From an uncultured Mycoplasma sp. (GTDB taxonomy: Bacteria > Bacillota_I > Bacilli_A > RF39 > UBA660), in contig CAMNSE010000009.1 of NCBI GenBank assembly GCA_946554525.1, positions 1-49,038 of the forward strand: DNA of 49,038 bases, written 5' to 3'. Under the pieces are notes generated by a model. That model was not told the origin of the DNA. It did not search any database and saw nothing but the letters and a program-made list of their open reading frames with translations. Of this stretch, positions 1 through 7,428 are shown one piece after another; the stretch's first letter is position 1, and every line of letters begins with the position of its first letter. The translations under genes and the position numbers were made by a program.

Positions 1-1
1 C

Positions 2-304
2 TTAACATATCCAGTAGGATTAATAACAGCAGATGAAGTAGCATATGCTGGAGGAACAACTACAAGTATTAATAGTTCATATTATTTGTACACAGATAGA
101 GAGTATTGGACAATGACTCCCTTTTACTTTGGTGTCAGTTATGCGGCCGTGTTCGTTGAAAGATCAGATGGTGAACTGAGCGCCTACTGTGTGGGACATA
201 AGTTCGCTATGCTTGGACTTAGACCAGTTATAAACCTTAAAGCTGACACACAATTTAGCGCTGATGGAGATGGAACAACAGCGCATCCATACATGGTCGT
301 ATAG
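2..304 (+). CDS. DUF6273-like surface protein, C-terminal fragment (5' end outside window)
   Basis: The frame is open from base 2 to the TAG at 302-304, so only the last 100 codons are present and the start lies upstream. The fragment contains LITADEVAYAGG, a Trp-rich stretch (REYWTMTPFYFG) and the ending GLRPVINLKAD...DGTTAHPYMVV. The same order (Tyr-Pro near the start, Trp-rich core, GLRP, Leu-Lys, Asp-Gly, HPY, hydrophobic end) closes the complete protein at 10424-11923, so the two are paralogues. This layout is typical of DUF6273 modules in secreted proteins of gut Bacillota. No catalytic motif is visible. The role is unknown; an exposed surface protein is the likely reading. Confidence 0.75.
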   Translation, partial: LTYPVGLITADEVAYAGGTTTSINSSYYLYTDREYWTMTPFYFGVSYAAVFVERSDGELSAYCVGHKFAMLGLRPVINLKADTQFSADGDGTTAHPYMVV

Positions 305-345
305 GCGAAGTATAGAAAAATTAATTTACCTAATAGATGATTTTT

Positions 346-392
346 ATTTCTGCCTATATAGCTTTCTATTATAATTATATATAGGCAGAAAT
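346..392. repeat. 15-bp perfect inverted repeat after the surface-protein fragment
   Basis: Left arm 346-360 (ATTTCTGCCTATATA) and right arm 378-392 are exact reverse complements, separated by 17 bases. It begins 41 bases after the stop. No long T run follows, so it is not a textbook terminator; mRNA 3'-end protection, a protein-binding site or a recombination site are all possible. Confidence 0.7.
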
Positions 393-408
393 GTTTCAAA
401 TTTCATAT

Positions 409-434
409 GAGAGAAATTTATTTTCTCTCTTTTT
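409..434 (+). terminator. Rho-independent terminator
   Basis: Stem GAGAGAAA (409-416), loop 417-421, stem TTTCTCTC (422-429), then TTTTT (430-434). It ends the upstream surface-protein transcript just before the spoIIG promoter. Confidence 0.75.
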
Positions 435-469
435 GTTTGACAAAATATTTAGGTTATATCATTTATAAT
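435..469 (+). promoter_or_regulatory. spoIIG-type promoter with Spo0A box and 21-bp spacer
   Basis: A consensus -35 TTGACA (437-442) and a consensus -10 TATAAT (464-469) are separated by 21 bp, too far for unaided sigma-A. The -35 lies inside GTTTGACAAAA (435-445), whose reverse complement TTTTGTCAAAC matches the Spo0A box TTTTGTCRAAAA. The B. subtilis spoIIG promoter has the same design (consensus hexamers about 22 bp apart, Spo0A sites over the -35). Spo0A~P activation is therefore inferred. Confidence 0.75.
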
Positions 470-486
470 CATGGTAGGGTGATATT

Positions 487-1236
487 ATGATTGTTTATGT
501 TGATATAGTATTTTTAATAAATTTCTTTATTGATTTCTTTTTATTATTAACAATTAATATTGCTTTAAAAAGATTTTGTAAGATTAGAAGATTAATTGTA
601 TCTTCCTTATTTGGAAGTATTACATTAATTACATTATTTATTAAAATTCATTATTTAGTATTGTTATTTTTAAAATTATTAGTAGGTCTTATTATGTGTA
701 TAATAGCTTTTGGTTATAAAAACATAAAATATACTTTTTATAATATGTTATATCTCTTCATGACTAGTTTTATTTTAGGGGGATTTATGTATTATTTAAA
801 TTTAGAATATTCTAATAAATTTATCATATTATTAGTAGGGCCTTTTATACTTTTTATATTTATAAAAAGTATAAAGGCTTTAAGAGAAATTAAGAATTAT
901 TATTATAAAGTAAGTATTGTATTTAAAAGTGGTTATGAGCTTGTTTTAACAGGTTTTTTAGATACAGGTAATAGGTTAGTAGATCCTGTTACTAACAAGC
1001 CTATAATCATTATAAATAAGAAGAAAATTAAGGGCAAACTTAATATTCGTAGTCCAATGTATGTTCCTTATCATGCTCTAAATCATGAGGGAATATTAGA
1101 ATGTGTTAAGCCTAAAAAAATTATGATTGATGATAAAGAAGTAAAAGGCTATTTGATTGGGCTTAGCAATGATTCATTTAAATTAAATGGAGTTGATTGT
1201 TTACTTAATTATAAAATATGGGAGGATATTAAATGA
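487..1236 (+). CDS. spoIIGA: Sigma-E processing aspartic peptidase SpoIIGA
   Basis: SpoIIGA is the mother-cell membrane protease that removes the pro-sequence of sigma-E once SpoIIR signals from the forespore. The 249-residue protein is full length. The first 130 or so residues form about five membrane segments. The C-terminal cytoplasmic half contains FLDTGNRLVDPVTNKP, with the aspartic-protease signature DTGN at about residues 159-162. The ATG follows GGGTGAT at 478-483. The stop overlaps the sigE start as ATGA (1233-1236), so the two are translationally coupled, as in other spore formers. The upstream promoter looks Spo0A-dependent. Confidence 0.93.
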   Translation: MIVYVDIVFLINFFIDFFLLLTINIALKRFCKIRRLIVSSLFGSITLITLFIKIHYLVLLFLKLLVGLIMCIIAFGYKNIKYTFYNMLYLFMTSFILGGFMYYLNLEYSNKFIILLVGPFILFIFIKSIKALREIKNYYYKVSIVFKSGYELVLTGFLDTGNRLVDPVTNKPIIIINKKKIKGKLNIRSPMYVPYHALNHEGILECVKPKKIMIDDKEVKGYLIGLSNDSFKLNGVDCLLNYKIWEDIK

Positions 1237-1916
1237 TAAAAAAAATTATGGAGTGGCTGAAGCGCAAATATAGTGAATGCTTCTTTGTGGGAGCAACAGA
1301 TAAATTACCACCACCACTTAACGAAGATGAAGAGCGAGATGCCATTATAAAAGCTCAAAGGGGAGATATAGAAGCTCGTAATAAATTAATTGAACATAAT
1401 TTAAGATTAGTAGTGTTTTTATCAAAAAAGTATGAAAATACGGGATATGATGTAGAAGATTTAGTAAGCATTGGTTCAATTGGATTAATTAAAGGAATTA
1501 ATACGTATAAACTTGATAAAAATATTAAGCTTGCGACATATGCTTCGCGTTGTATTTCCAATGAAATTTTAATGTTTTTAAGAAAAAATAAAAAGCGAAG
1601 GGGAGAAATTAGTTTTGAAGATGCCCTTAATTATGATTCTGAGGGAAATGAATTACATTTAGAAGATATTATAGGAACTGAAGTAGAGTTTGTTCCTAAT
1701 GAGTATGAAAAGAAATTAAATAAGGAAATATTAGAAAGAGAATTATCATTATTAGATGATCGTGAAAAAGAAATTATGACTCTTAGATATGGACTTAATA
1801 ATACAGAAGATTTTACTCAAAAAGAGGTGGCAGAAAAACTTGGAATTTCTCAAAGCTATATATCAAGGATTGAAAAAAAGGTTATTAAAAAATTAAAACA
1901 AACTATGAAAATATAG
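1233..1916 (+). CDS. sigE: RNA polymerase sporulation sigma factor SigE (pro-sigma-E)
   Basis: This is the early mother-cell sigma factor, made as an inactive precursor. The N-terminal 25 or so residues (MIKKIMEWLKRKYSEC...) form an amphipathic pro-sequence, followed by FVGATDKLPPPL, which corresponds to the SpoIIGA cleavage region of B. subtilis SigE (YYIGGSEALPPPL). Region 2 is clear (HNLRLVVFLSKKYENTGYD, IKLATYASRCISNEIL), as is the region 4.2 helix-turn-helix (KEVAEKLGISQSYISRIEK). The length of 227 residues is close to the usual 239. It is coupled to spoIIGA by a 4-base overlap, and its stop codon lies inside the operon terminator. Confidence 0.95.
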   Translation: MIKKIMEWLKRKYSECFFVGATDKLPPPLNEDEERDAIIKAQRGDIEARNKLIEHNLRLVVFLSKKYENTGYDVEDLVSIGSIGLIKGINTYKLDKNIKLATYASRCISNEILMFLRKNKKRRGEISFEDALNYDSEGNELHLEDIIGTEVEFVPNEYEKKLNKEILERELSLLDDREKEIMTLRYGLNNTEDFTQKEVAEKLGISQSYISRIEKKVIKKLKQTMKI

Positions 1917-1925
1917 TTTGTTTTT
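1899..1925 (+). terminator. Terminator of the spoIIG operon, containing the sigE stop codon
   Basis: Stem CAAACTAT (1899-1906), loop 1907-1912, stem ATAGTTTG (1913-1920), then TTTTT. The sigE TAG (1914-1916) lies in the descending arm. Confidence 0.8.
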
Positions 1926-1932
1926 AAATACT

Positions 1933-1960
1933 AAAAAAGATACAGATTATTCTGTATCTT
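1933..1960 (-). terminator. Terminator of recU-ponA (minus strand), overlapping the ponA 3' end
   Basis: On the plus strand: AAGATACAG (1937-1945), loop 1946-1951, CTGTATCTT (1952-1960), with an A run at 1933-1938 that becomes the U tract on the minus strand. The ponA stop (1947-1949) is in the loop. Confidence 0.8.
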
Positions 1961-4580
1961 GATTATTATCAGCTGTTGTATTGGAATCATCTGAGTTAGT
2001 TGGTAAATCAGGATTATCAACCGGATTATCTGGAGTATCAGGTTCTGTAGGTCCACCAATTCCTCCGATGTTACTATCAACTTTCGCTTGCGCATCAATT
2101 ACTAAGCCATCGCTTATATTGCTTTTAAAAATACTATAAGATGTTTTAATTACAAAAGTATAATTTTCTGTTCCAGAAGTTGGAGTATAAGTAAAATTAC
2201 TATTAGTAGTATATCCCAAACTTGTTAGATTTCCATTACTATTTTTTAAGTAAATCTGATATCCTAATTCTCCAATATTTTTCTTGTTATAATCTATTCT
2301 TCTATTATAATATTTAGTTGCATATCTATCATAATTATCTTCGTATAATTTTTTTAAATATTCTTCGTCTATAGCATCTGGAGTATCAACTGGATTCCAA
2401 GATAGATGTATTAATTTGCCATCAAATGTGGCATTTCCATTAGTTGCATTATCTAATTTGCTAAATCTTTTTGATACATCAGTAGGTTCATATCCAGTCT
2501 TAAAATATTCTGTTGTTTTTAGATTTGCAGGAGTAAATTCACTTGCAAGCTCTGGTGGGAAAGTATCTTTTTCAACAGTTTTTGCAACAACTCCACTTGG
2601 AACATTAAATTTACTTGTTTGTTTAAATATTTTCTTACCAATATTTCCCATAACTCTTTTACGTACAAAATATCCAGCATCTGAAGTGGTATATGTTTGA
2701 GCTGTGATTTTATCATATCCATACCAGAAAGCTATAGAATAGTCTATCGAGTAGTTTACTACCCAATGATCTGGAGTAGCGTAAGGAGATACGCCGTTTT
2801 TAACTGCCCACGAAGCATCAATAGTAGTCGTACCAGTCTTAGATCCAATTTGTTTAGTTGTAGTATTGGCATTTAAGCTACCACCAACTCCTTGTGCTCC
2901 AGCAGTTGTTAACATATTATTCATTAAGAAAGCAGTTTCTTCACTCATAGCCCTTGTTTTTTCTACTGGGTGTTCAAAAGTTCCTTCGTTTTCAATATAA
3001 ACAATTTTTGTAAATGAATATGGTTTAATATAATATCCACCACGGCCAAATGCCGCATAAGCAGCTGACATTGTTAGAGGGTCGGCGCAATCAATACCTC
3101 CAATAGAACTTGATTCATAAAGTGTGTCTCCAAAATCAATTCCAAGGCCATGAACGAAATCAGCAATTTTATTAGTTCCGACTTCTTTAGCTACTGCTTG
3201 ATAAGCTTGAAGGGCTGGAATATTACGAGACTCTACTAAAGCTGTACGCATAGTCATTGCTCCCCAGAAACTATTATCGTGGTTTCTTACAACTCCACCG
3301 GTGGTATATGACCAAGGCTCATCTAAAAATTGTGTTCCGGTATAGCCATTTAAATATTCTAAATAAGGTCCATAGTCAAATATTGGTTTTGCTGTTGAGC
3401 CGGGTTGTCTTCTTACAGATTGATTTCTGTTATAATCATTCCATCCAACAGCTCTATTAAGACCTTTTGCAGCATAATTTCTTCCTGGGGATAAAGCTAA
3501 TATAGAACCATCTTCAACGCTTGTTACAGCAACACCAAATTGAATTTTATCATTAATCCATTTTTCAGTTTTGCCAGTTTCTAAATCTCTTAGAACGCTT
3601 TGAATGTTACTATCTAATGTACTATAGATATGCATTGGAACTCTTTCGGGATTATCTCCAGTTTCTTTTTGGACTTGATAAAGTACGAAATCGATAAACG
3701 CTTGATATTCATTTGTATCATCTTTAGAGTGATCCCTTAGTAAGCTTTGGATAGGTATTGAATTTGCAAAAGCTTCTTCATCTTTAGTAATATATCCATG
3801 TCTTACCATTAATGATAAAACAACAGCACGTCTTGCATAAGCAGTTTCAGGATTACTATATGGGTTATAGTATACTGGATTTTGGAACATTCCAACAAGT
3901 AAACTAGCTTCTGGAAGTGTTAAATCTGATACACTTTTTCCAAAGAAATATTGACTTCCTTGTTCAACTCCATTAGTAGAAGTATAAGTAAGTGTTCCTC
4001 CACTTAACCATTGACTATTTAAATAAAACTCAATTATTTCTTCTTTAGTATACGCGGCTTCTAATTTAAAGACAGCCATATATATATCTTTAAACTTACG
4101 AATTATTCCGCCGATTCCTGCAGATTCGGTTCCATTAAAGGTATTTTTCATAACTTGCATAGATAGGGTAGATGCACCACCAGCATTTTTACCAGCAAGC
4201 TGTCCTAGGGAAGCTTTAAAAAATCTTGCAGCATCGAATCCATTATGTTGAAAGAATCTGGAATCTTCTGTAGCAATAAGAGCATCTACTAATACTTGAG
4301 GCAGATCATCATATTTTACTAAGTCAACATTCTTAGAACCTATTCTTGCAATTTCATTATTATTTCTATCATATATAATTGTAGGTTCTTTTGTATATAA
4401 TTCACTGGCCACAAAATCTGGTGATGTAATTATAATATATAGTGCAAAAGCAAGTACAATAGATGCTACTGCAATTCCTAATGTGATAAAAAGCATTAAG
4501 ACTACATTCATTTTATTAACTTTTTTCTTATTTTTAGTATTATCTTTTTTTACTCTTTTTTTAAGTTTTAATTTTTTCAT
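1947..4580 (-). CDS. ponA: Class A penicillin-binding protein (transglycosylase/transpeptidase), PBP1A type
   Basis: This bifunctional enzyme polymerises glycan strands from lipid II and cross-links stem peptides outside the membrane. The 877 residues comprise a Lys-rich cytoplasmic tail and one membrane segment (about 25-50). The GT51 domain has ATEDSRFFQHNGFD, with the catalytic Glu in EDxxF, and GGASTLSMQVMKN. The transpeptidase domain has the SxxK motif in QPGSTAKP, SRN in ESRNIPAL, and KTG in GSKTGTTT. A fibronectin-III-like region and an Asp/Pro/Asn-rich tail follow. Its start overlaps the recU stop at base 4580, the conserved recU-ponA pair of Bacilli. Its terminator overlaps its own 3' end. 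Confidence 0.93.
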   Translation of the reverse strand: MKKLKLKKRVKKDNTKNKKKVNKMNVVLMLFITLGIAVASIVLAFALYIIITSPDFVASELYTKEPTIIYDRNNNEIARIGSKNVDLVKYDDLPQVLVDALIATEDSRFFQHNGFDAARFFKASLGQLAGKNAGGASTLSMQVMKNTFNGTESAGIGGIIRKFKDIYMAVFKLEAAYTKEEIIEFYLNSQWLSGGTLTYTSTNGVEQGSQYFFGKSVSDLTLPEASLLVGMFQNPVYYNPYSNPETAYARRAVVLSLMVRHGYITKDEEAFANSIPIQSLLRDHSKDDTNEYQAFIDFVLYQVQKETGDNPERVPMHIYSTLDSNIQSVLRDLETGKTEKWINDKIQFGVAVTSVEDGSILALSPGRNYAAKGLNRAVGWNDYNRNQSVRRQPGSTAKPIFDYGPYLEYLNGYTGTQFLDEPWSYTTGGVVRNHDNSFWGAMTMRTALVESRNIPALQAYQAVAKEVGTNKIADFVHGLGIDFGDTLYESSSIGGIDCADPLTMSAAYAAFGRGGYYIKPYSFTKIVYIENEGTFEHPVEKTRAMSEETAFLMNNMLTTAGAQGVGGSLNANTTTKQIGSKTGTTTIDASWAVKNGVSPYATPDHWVVNYSIDYSIAFWYGYDKITAQTYTTSDAGYFVRKRVMGNIGKKIFKQTSKFNVPSGVVAKTVEKDTFPPELASEFTPANLKTTEYFKTGYEPTDVSKRFSKLDNATNGNATFDGKLIHLSWNPVDTPDAIDEEYLKKLYEDNYDRYATKYYNRRIDYNKKNIGELGYQIYLKNSNGNLTSLGYTTNSNFTYTPTSGTENYTFVIKTSYSIFKSNISDGLVIDAQAKVDSNIGGIGGPTEPDTPDNPVDNPDLPTNSDDSNTTADNNQDTE

Positions 4581-5140
4581 TATTTTCCAACTCCTTTGTA
4601 AGCTTCTTTTAATCCATTAATATAATCAAGCCCAATATTATAATTATATTTTAATTTTATTCCTTTTTTTAATATTTCTTCATAAGGAATACTCTTTCTA
4701 CTATTAGTTTGAACAAATTCTATTAAATCTTCACCTTTAAATAAAAAATATTCATTATTTATATAAATAATTAAAAAAGCAATTCCTCCATGTCTTAAAA
4801 TACTATTTAAATGTGTTAATTGGTGAGGAGATATATTTTTAATAGGGAAAGAAGTTTTGCTATGACATTCTTTCGCATCAAATTCGATATATTTACCCAT
4901 AAAAATTCCATTATAATCGAGTGTAGATGGCTCCTTAAAATATGCTTTTGTAATTGTAGCACCACTATTATAATCAACATCGACTACTCCAATAGGCGTA
5001 GGCTTTTTATAAATAATAGCAATATCATGTTCTTTATAATAAAGACATGCTTCATTAATTATTTCCTCTAAATCCATTCCTCGATTTTTATAATTAATTT
5101 CTTTTTTAAATTCTTTTTTGATGTTATTTGGATATTTCAT
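4580..5140 (-). CDS. recU: Holliday junction resolvase RecU
   Basis: RecU cuts Holliday junctions during recombinational repair and chromosome segregation in Bacillota. The protein begins MKYPNNIKKEF, aligning with the MxRYPNG start of Bacillus RecU. It has the PD-(D/E)XK core: GVVDVDYNSGATITKAYF followed by GKYIEFDAKECHSKTSFP, with Asp, Glu and Lys catalytic candidates. I chose the ATG at 5138-5140 because AAAGGTGG (5147-5154, read on the minus strand) sits at the right distance; an in-frame GTG at 5147-5149 is part of that ribosome binding site. The 186 residues are near the usual length of about 200. It is co-transcribed with ponA. Confidence 0.93.
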   Translation of the reverse strand: MKYPNNIKKEFKKEINYKNRGMDLEEIINEACLYYKEHDIAIIYKKPTPIGVVDVDYNSGATITKAYFKEPSTLDYNGIFMGKYIEFDAKECHSKTSFPIKNISPHQLTHLNSILRHGGIAFLIIYINNEYFLFKGEDLIEFVQTNSRKSIPYEEILKKGIKLKYNYNIGLDYINGLKEAYKGVGK

Positions 5141-5230
5141 GTTTGCCACCTTTTTAATTATACTATATATAGCTCAAAATATCTACTCTATAAGAATTGT
5201 TTTTACTCCAAATTTACGTTAAAAGATAAG

Positions 5231-5256
5231 TTTTGACATGTTTTGTCGATTATAAT
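5231..5256 (+). promoter_or_regulatory. Spo0A-box-like pair next to a TATAAT
   Basis: TTTTGACATG (5231-5240) and TTTTGTCGAT (5241-5250) are two opposed matches to the Spo0A box and lie directly against TATAAT (5251-5256). TTGACA and TATAAT are only 12 bp apart, so this is not an ordinary sigma-A pair. It precedes the 33-codon gene at 5300. Whether Spo0A would activate or repress cannot be told. Confidence 0.45.
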
Positions 5257-5299
5257 GTAAAGCAATGTCTTTTATGCTATCATTGTTTTGGTGAGAATA

Positions 5300-5401
5300 A
5301 TGAGAAATGATATTTTAATTAGTGACATAATTAAAACGGTTGATAATCTTCTTTTATCATTAGAGCATGCTTGTGTTATGGATGATATAAAGAAAAAGTA
5401 A
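5300..5401 (+). CDS. Small protein of 33 residues, function unknown
   Basis: The ATG at 5300 is preceded by GGTGAG (5290-5295) at a short spacing of 4 bases. The product starts MRNDILISDIIKTVDNLLLS and ends in DDIKKK. It is probably one amphipathic helix with a single Cys, with no signal peptide or membrane segment. The gene stands alone between divergent recU and downstream gpsB, with its own candidate control region and a strong terminator 24 bases after the stop, which supports a genuine short transcript. I do not recognise the family; it matches neither Sda nor Spo0E. An alternative is a small RNA that happens to contain an open frame. Confidence 0.5.
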   Translation: MRNDILISDIIKTVDNLLLSLEHACVMDDIKKK

Positions 5402-5425
5402 TGTTTATAAATCAAAAATATTAAT

Positions 5426-5456
5426 TTTAAAAAAACTGCTGAGCAGTTTTTTTAAA
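5426..5456 (+). terminator. Strong Rho-independent terminator
   Basis: A 14-bp stem around the loop TGA (5440-5442): TTTAAAAAAACTGC (5426-5439) pairs with GCAGTTTTTTTAAA (5443-5456). The T7 run is part of the descending arm, so the element is close to symmetrical. Confidence 0.85.
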
Positions 5457-5507
5457 TTTCGTTTAACTAATTAAAAAGAGGAGAAGCATCTTTTTCTAAA
5501 CAGGTAA

Positions 5508-5537
5508 TTGACAAAAGACCTTAAAAAATATTATAAT
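5508..5537 (+). promoter_or_regulatory. Sigma-A promoter of gpsB (and perhaps rnpB)
   Basis: TTGACA (5508-5513), 18-bp spacer, TATAAT (5532-5537). Both hexamers are perfect consensus. Confidence 0.8.
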
Positions 5538-5564
5538 AATAGTTGTTAAAGGATGTGAAGGAAT

Positions 5565-5888
5565 TTGTATAGTGAAAAAATTTATTTAACACCTCAAGAG
5601 ATACTAGAAAAAGAATTTAAGATTGATGCTAGAGGATATCGTCCTCAGGAAGTAGATAAATACTTAGATATGGTGATTCGTGATTATACAGAATTTTTAG
5701 GAATCATTAAGAGAAATGAAAATACAATTAAAGATTTAACTGAAGATAATGCTAAATTAAAAGCAGAAATTAGAAGACTTAGAGAGGAAATTGTTTCTAA
5801 TGAATCTTCTGGTGAAGGAACTAATAATGTTGATTTATTAAGAAGAATTAGCAATTTAGAAAAAGTTGTATTTGGAAAATATGAATAA
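5565..5888 (+). CDS. gpsB: Cell division / elongation adaptor GpsB
   Basis: GpsB is a DivIVA-like cytosolic coiled-coil protein that ties class A PBPs such as PonA to the divisome. The 107 residues have the membrane-binding DivIVA fold at the N-terminus (LTPQEILEKEFKIDARGYRPQEVDKYLD), then a coiled coil (about 40-80), and the typical end LLRRISNLEKVVFGKYE. The start is TTG, chosen because the protein aligns from its first residue with Bacillus GpsB (MLADKVKLSAKDILEKEF). Upstream are AAAGGA (5548-5553) and AAGG (5558-5561), neither ideally spaced. It is followed directly by rnpB, as in Bacillus. Confidence 0.93.
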   Translation: MYSEKIYLTPQEILEKEFKIDARGYRPQEVDKYLDMVIRDYTEFLGIIKRNENTIKDLTEDNAKLKAEIRRLREEIVSNESSGEGTNNVDLLRRISNLEKVVFGKYE

Positions 5889-5890
5889 AT

Positions 5891-6247
5891 AATAATATCG
5901 TGACAAATGCTGCATTTTAAAATGTAGAGGAAAGTCCATGCTCACACAGTACTGTGATGTCTGTAGTGTTCGTGCTTAGGGAAAAAATAACCTAAGGTAG
6001 ATTTATCTAACGGCGAAGAAATTATCTAAGGAGTAATCTATGATAAGAGTATTTGTAAAGTGCCATAGTAACGTACAAATTGGAAACGATGGAAATGGAA
6101 CGCGGTAAACCCCACGAGTGAGAAATCCAAATTTGGTAGGAGAGCTCTTACAAAAGAATAAAGAATGGCGTAAGGGACTATTTTAATAGTAGATAAATAT
6201 TTGTCTATCATTTATTTGATAACAGAACATGGCTTATGAATATTATT
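5891..6247 (+). ncRNA. rnpB: RNase P RNA, type B
   Basis: This is the catalytic RNA that matures tRNA 5' ends. Universal elements are visible: GAGGAAAGTCCATGCTCACAC (from 5937), GGAACGCGGTAAACCCCACGAG (near 6096-6117), GAGAAATCCAAATTTGGTAGGAG, and ACAGAACATGGCTTAT (6222-6237). The order and wording follow the Bacillus type B RNA. The ends form the P1 helix: AATAATAT (5891-5898) pairs with ATATTATT (6240-6247), followed by a T run that should end transcription. About 357 nt, a little shorter than the 401 nt of B. subtilis. The gpsB-rnpB order is conserved, and the RNase P modulator RnpM is encoded at 39440. Confidence 0.95.
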
Positions 6248-6285
6248 TTTTTATTTACATAAAATTTTAAAGGAGTGAATAAACC

Positions 6286-6756
6286 TTGAATGAAATAGGG
6301 AGTTTATTAAAAGAAACTCGGGAAACTTCAGGTGTTAGTATTAAAGAAGCAAGCGAAGATTTAGATATTAAAGAACAGTTTCTATTAAATATTGAAGATG
6401 GTAAAATTGGATGTTTTGCAGATATCTTTGAATTAAAAGGCTATATAAGCAGTTATGCTAAATATTTAGGACTTGATGTTGATAAAATTATCGATGATTT
6501 TAATGAATATATCTTTGAATATACCTCTCGTATACCGATTAAGGAAATAGAGCGTCAAGCAAAGATAAAAGCTAAGGAAGATAATGGTAAAATGGCAAGC
6601 CCATATACAATAAAACCACGTAAGCATTCACAGATTTATTATATAGGAATTTATGTTGTGATTGCGCTGCTTGTTATTTTAACTATATTTTGGAGTTTTA
6701 AACAAATTACGATTGATAATCATAAGACTAATATAATTAGCTTTGTAGATAGATAG
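6286..6756 (+). CDS. RodZ-like helix-turn-helix membrane protein
   Basis: A short RodZ / YmfM-type protein, a membrane partner of the MreB elongation machinery. The N-terminal 85 or so residues form the HTH_25 domain (IGSLLKETRETSGVSIKEAS, ELKGYISSYAKYLGLD). A basic linker and one membrane segment (about 118-138) follow, with a tail of under 20 residues; the large outer domain of long RodZ proteins is absent. The start is TTG at 6286, preceded by AAAGGAGTG (6269-6277); an ATG four bases later meets a stop at once. The next gene is pgsA, matching the ymfM-pgsA pair of Bacillus. Confidence 0.82.
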   Translation: MNEIGSLLKETRETSGVSIKEASEDLDIKEQFLLNIEDGKIGCFADIFELKGYISSYAKYLGLDVDKIIDDFNEYIFEYTSRIPIKEIERQAKIKAKEDNGKMASPYTIKPRKHSQIYYIGIYVVIALLVILTIFWSFKQITIDNHKTNIISFVDR

Positions 6757-6769
6757 AAAGAGTGATAGA

Positions 6770-7363
6770 ATGAATTTACCAAATAAAATTACAATTACAA
6801 GAATTATTTTAGCAATTATTATTTTAATATTACTAATGGTTCCATGGTATCAATTTAGTTTTAGTTTTCCAGTATTTCAAGTAGCTGGTAGAATAAACAT
6901 GGATCTAAAATATATTATAGCAGGAGTATTATTTGTTATTGGAGCTTTAACAGATTTTATAGATGGGCATATTGCTCGTAGTAAAAATCTTGTAACTGAT
7001 TTTGGAAAGGTTATGGATGCTATTGCGGATAAAATATTAGTTAATGGTTTATTAGTTATTTTAGCTTGTGATCATAAAATTAATGTAGCAATTCCAGTTA
7101 TTATTATTACTCGTGATATATTTGTTGATTCATTTAAAATGGCTAGTGGTAAAAAAGGAAAGGTTGTAGCAGCGTCTTTTTTAGGAAAAGCTAAAACAAT
7201 GTGTATGATGATTGGTATTACTCTTACTATGTTTTACAATTTACCATTTGAATTAATTGGCATTAATATTGCTGGGGCTCTACTTATGATAGCAACTATT
7301 TTATCAGTTATAAGTGGATGTGAATATTACTATAAAACAAAGGATGCATTCAAAGCTAAATAA
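6770..7363 (+). CDS. pgsA: CDP-diacylglycerol-glycerol-3-phosphate 3-phosphatidyltransferase
   Basis: PgsA makes phosphatidylglycerophosphate, the committed step to phosphatidylglycerol, in the membrane. The CDP-alcohol phosphotransferase signature D-x2-DG-x2-AR-x8-G-x3-D-x3-D is complete in TDFIDGHIARSKNLVTDFGKVMDAIAD. The 197 residues carry several hydrophobic segments, the usual size for the family. It starts MNLPNKITITRI, a typical PgsA opening. It lies 13 bases after the rodZ-like gene, probably in the same transcript, and the terminator begins at its stop codon. Confidence 0.95.
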   Translation: MNLPNKITITRIILAIIILILLMVPWYQFSFSFPVFQVAGRINMDLKYIIAGVLFVIGALTDFIDGHIARSKNLVTDFGKVMDAIADKILVNGLLVILACDHKINVAIPVIIITRDIFVDSFKMASGKKGKVVAASFLGKAKTMCMMIGITLTMFYNLPFELIGINIAGALLMIATILSVISGCEYYYKTKDAFKAK

Positions 7364-7391
7364 GAGAATGAAATAGTTTCTCTTTTTATTT
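7362..7391 (+). terminator. Terminator after pgsA, touching its stop codon
   Basis: AAGAGAA (7362-7368) pairs with TTCTCTT (7378-7384), followed by a T-rich run. Confidence 0.7.
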
Positions 7392-7402
7392 TTTTCATAT
7401 TA

Positions 7403-7411
7403 TGTTATAAT
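7403..7411 (+). promoter_or_regulatory. Extended -10 promoter
   Basis: TGT-TATAAT, an extended -10, lies 17 bases before the start of the next gene. No good -35 is visible. AGGAGG follows at 7420-7425. Confidence 0.6.
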
Positions 7412-7428
7412 TTTTATAGGAGGTTTTT

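Noticed and set aside
184-399. Minus-strand open frame over the surface-protein fragment
   Set aside because: It is antisense to a clear domain, spans the inverted repeat, and has no ribosome binding site.
5157-5162. TATAAT on the minus strand as recU promoter
   Set aside because: A start about 7 bases downstream would fall on the recU ribosome binding site (5147-5154) and leave no leader; the true promoter is probably further upstream.
5233-5256. TTGACA and TATAAT as an ordinary sigma-A promoter
   Set aside because: The spacer is only 12 bp, too short for the enzyme; treated as a regulator-box region instead.
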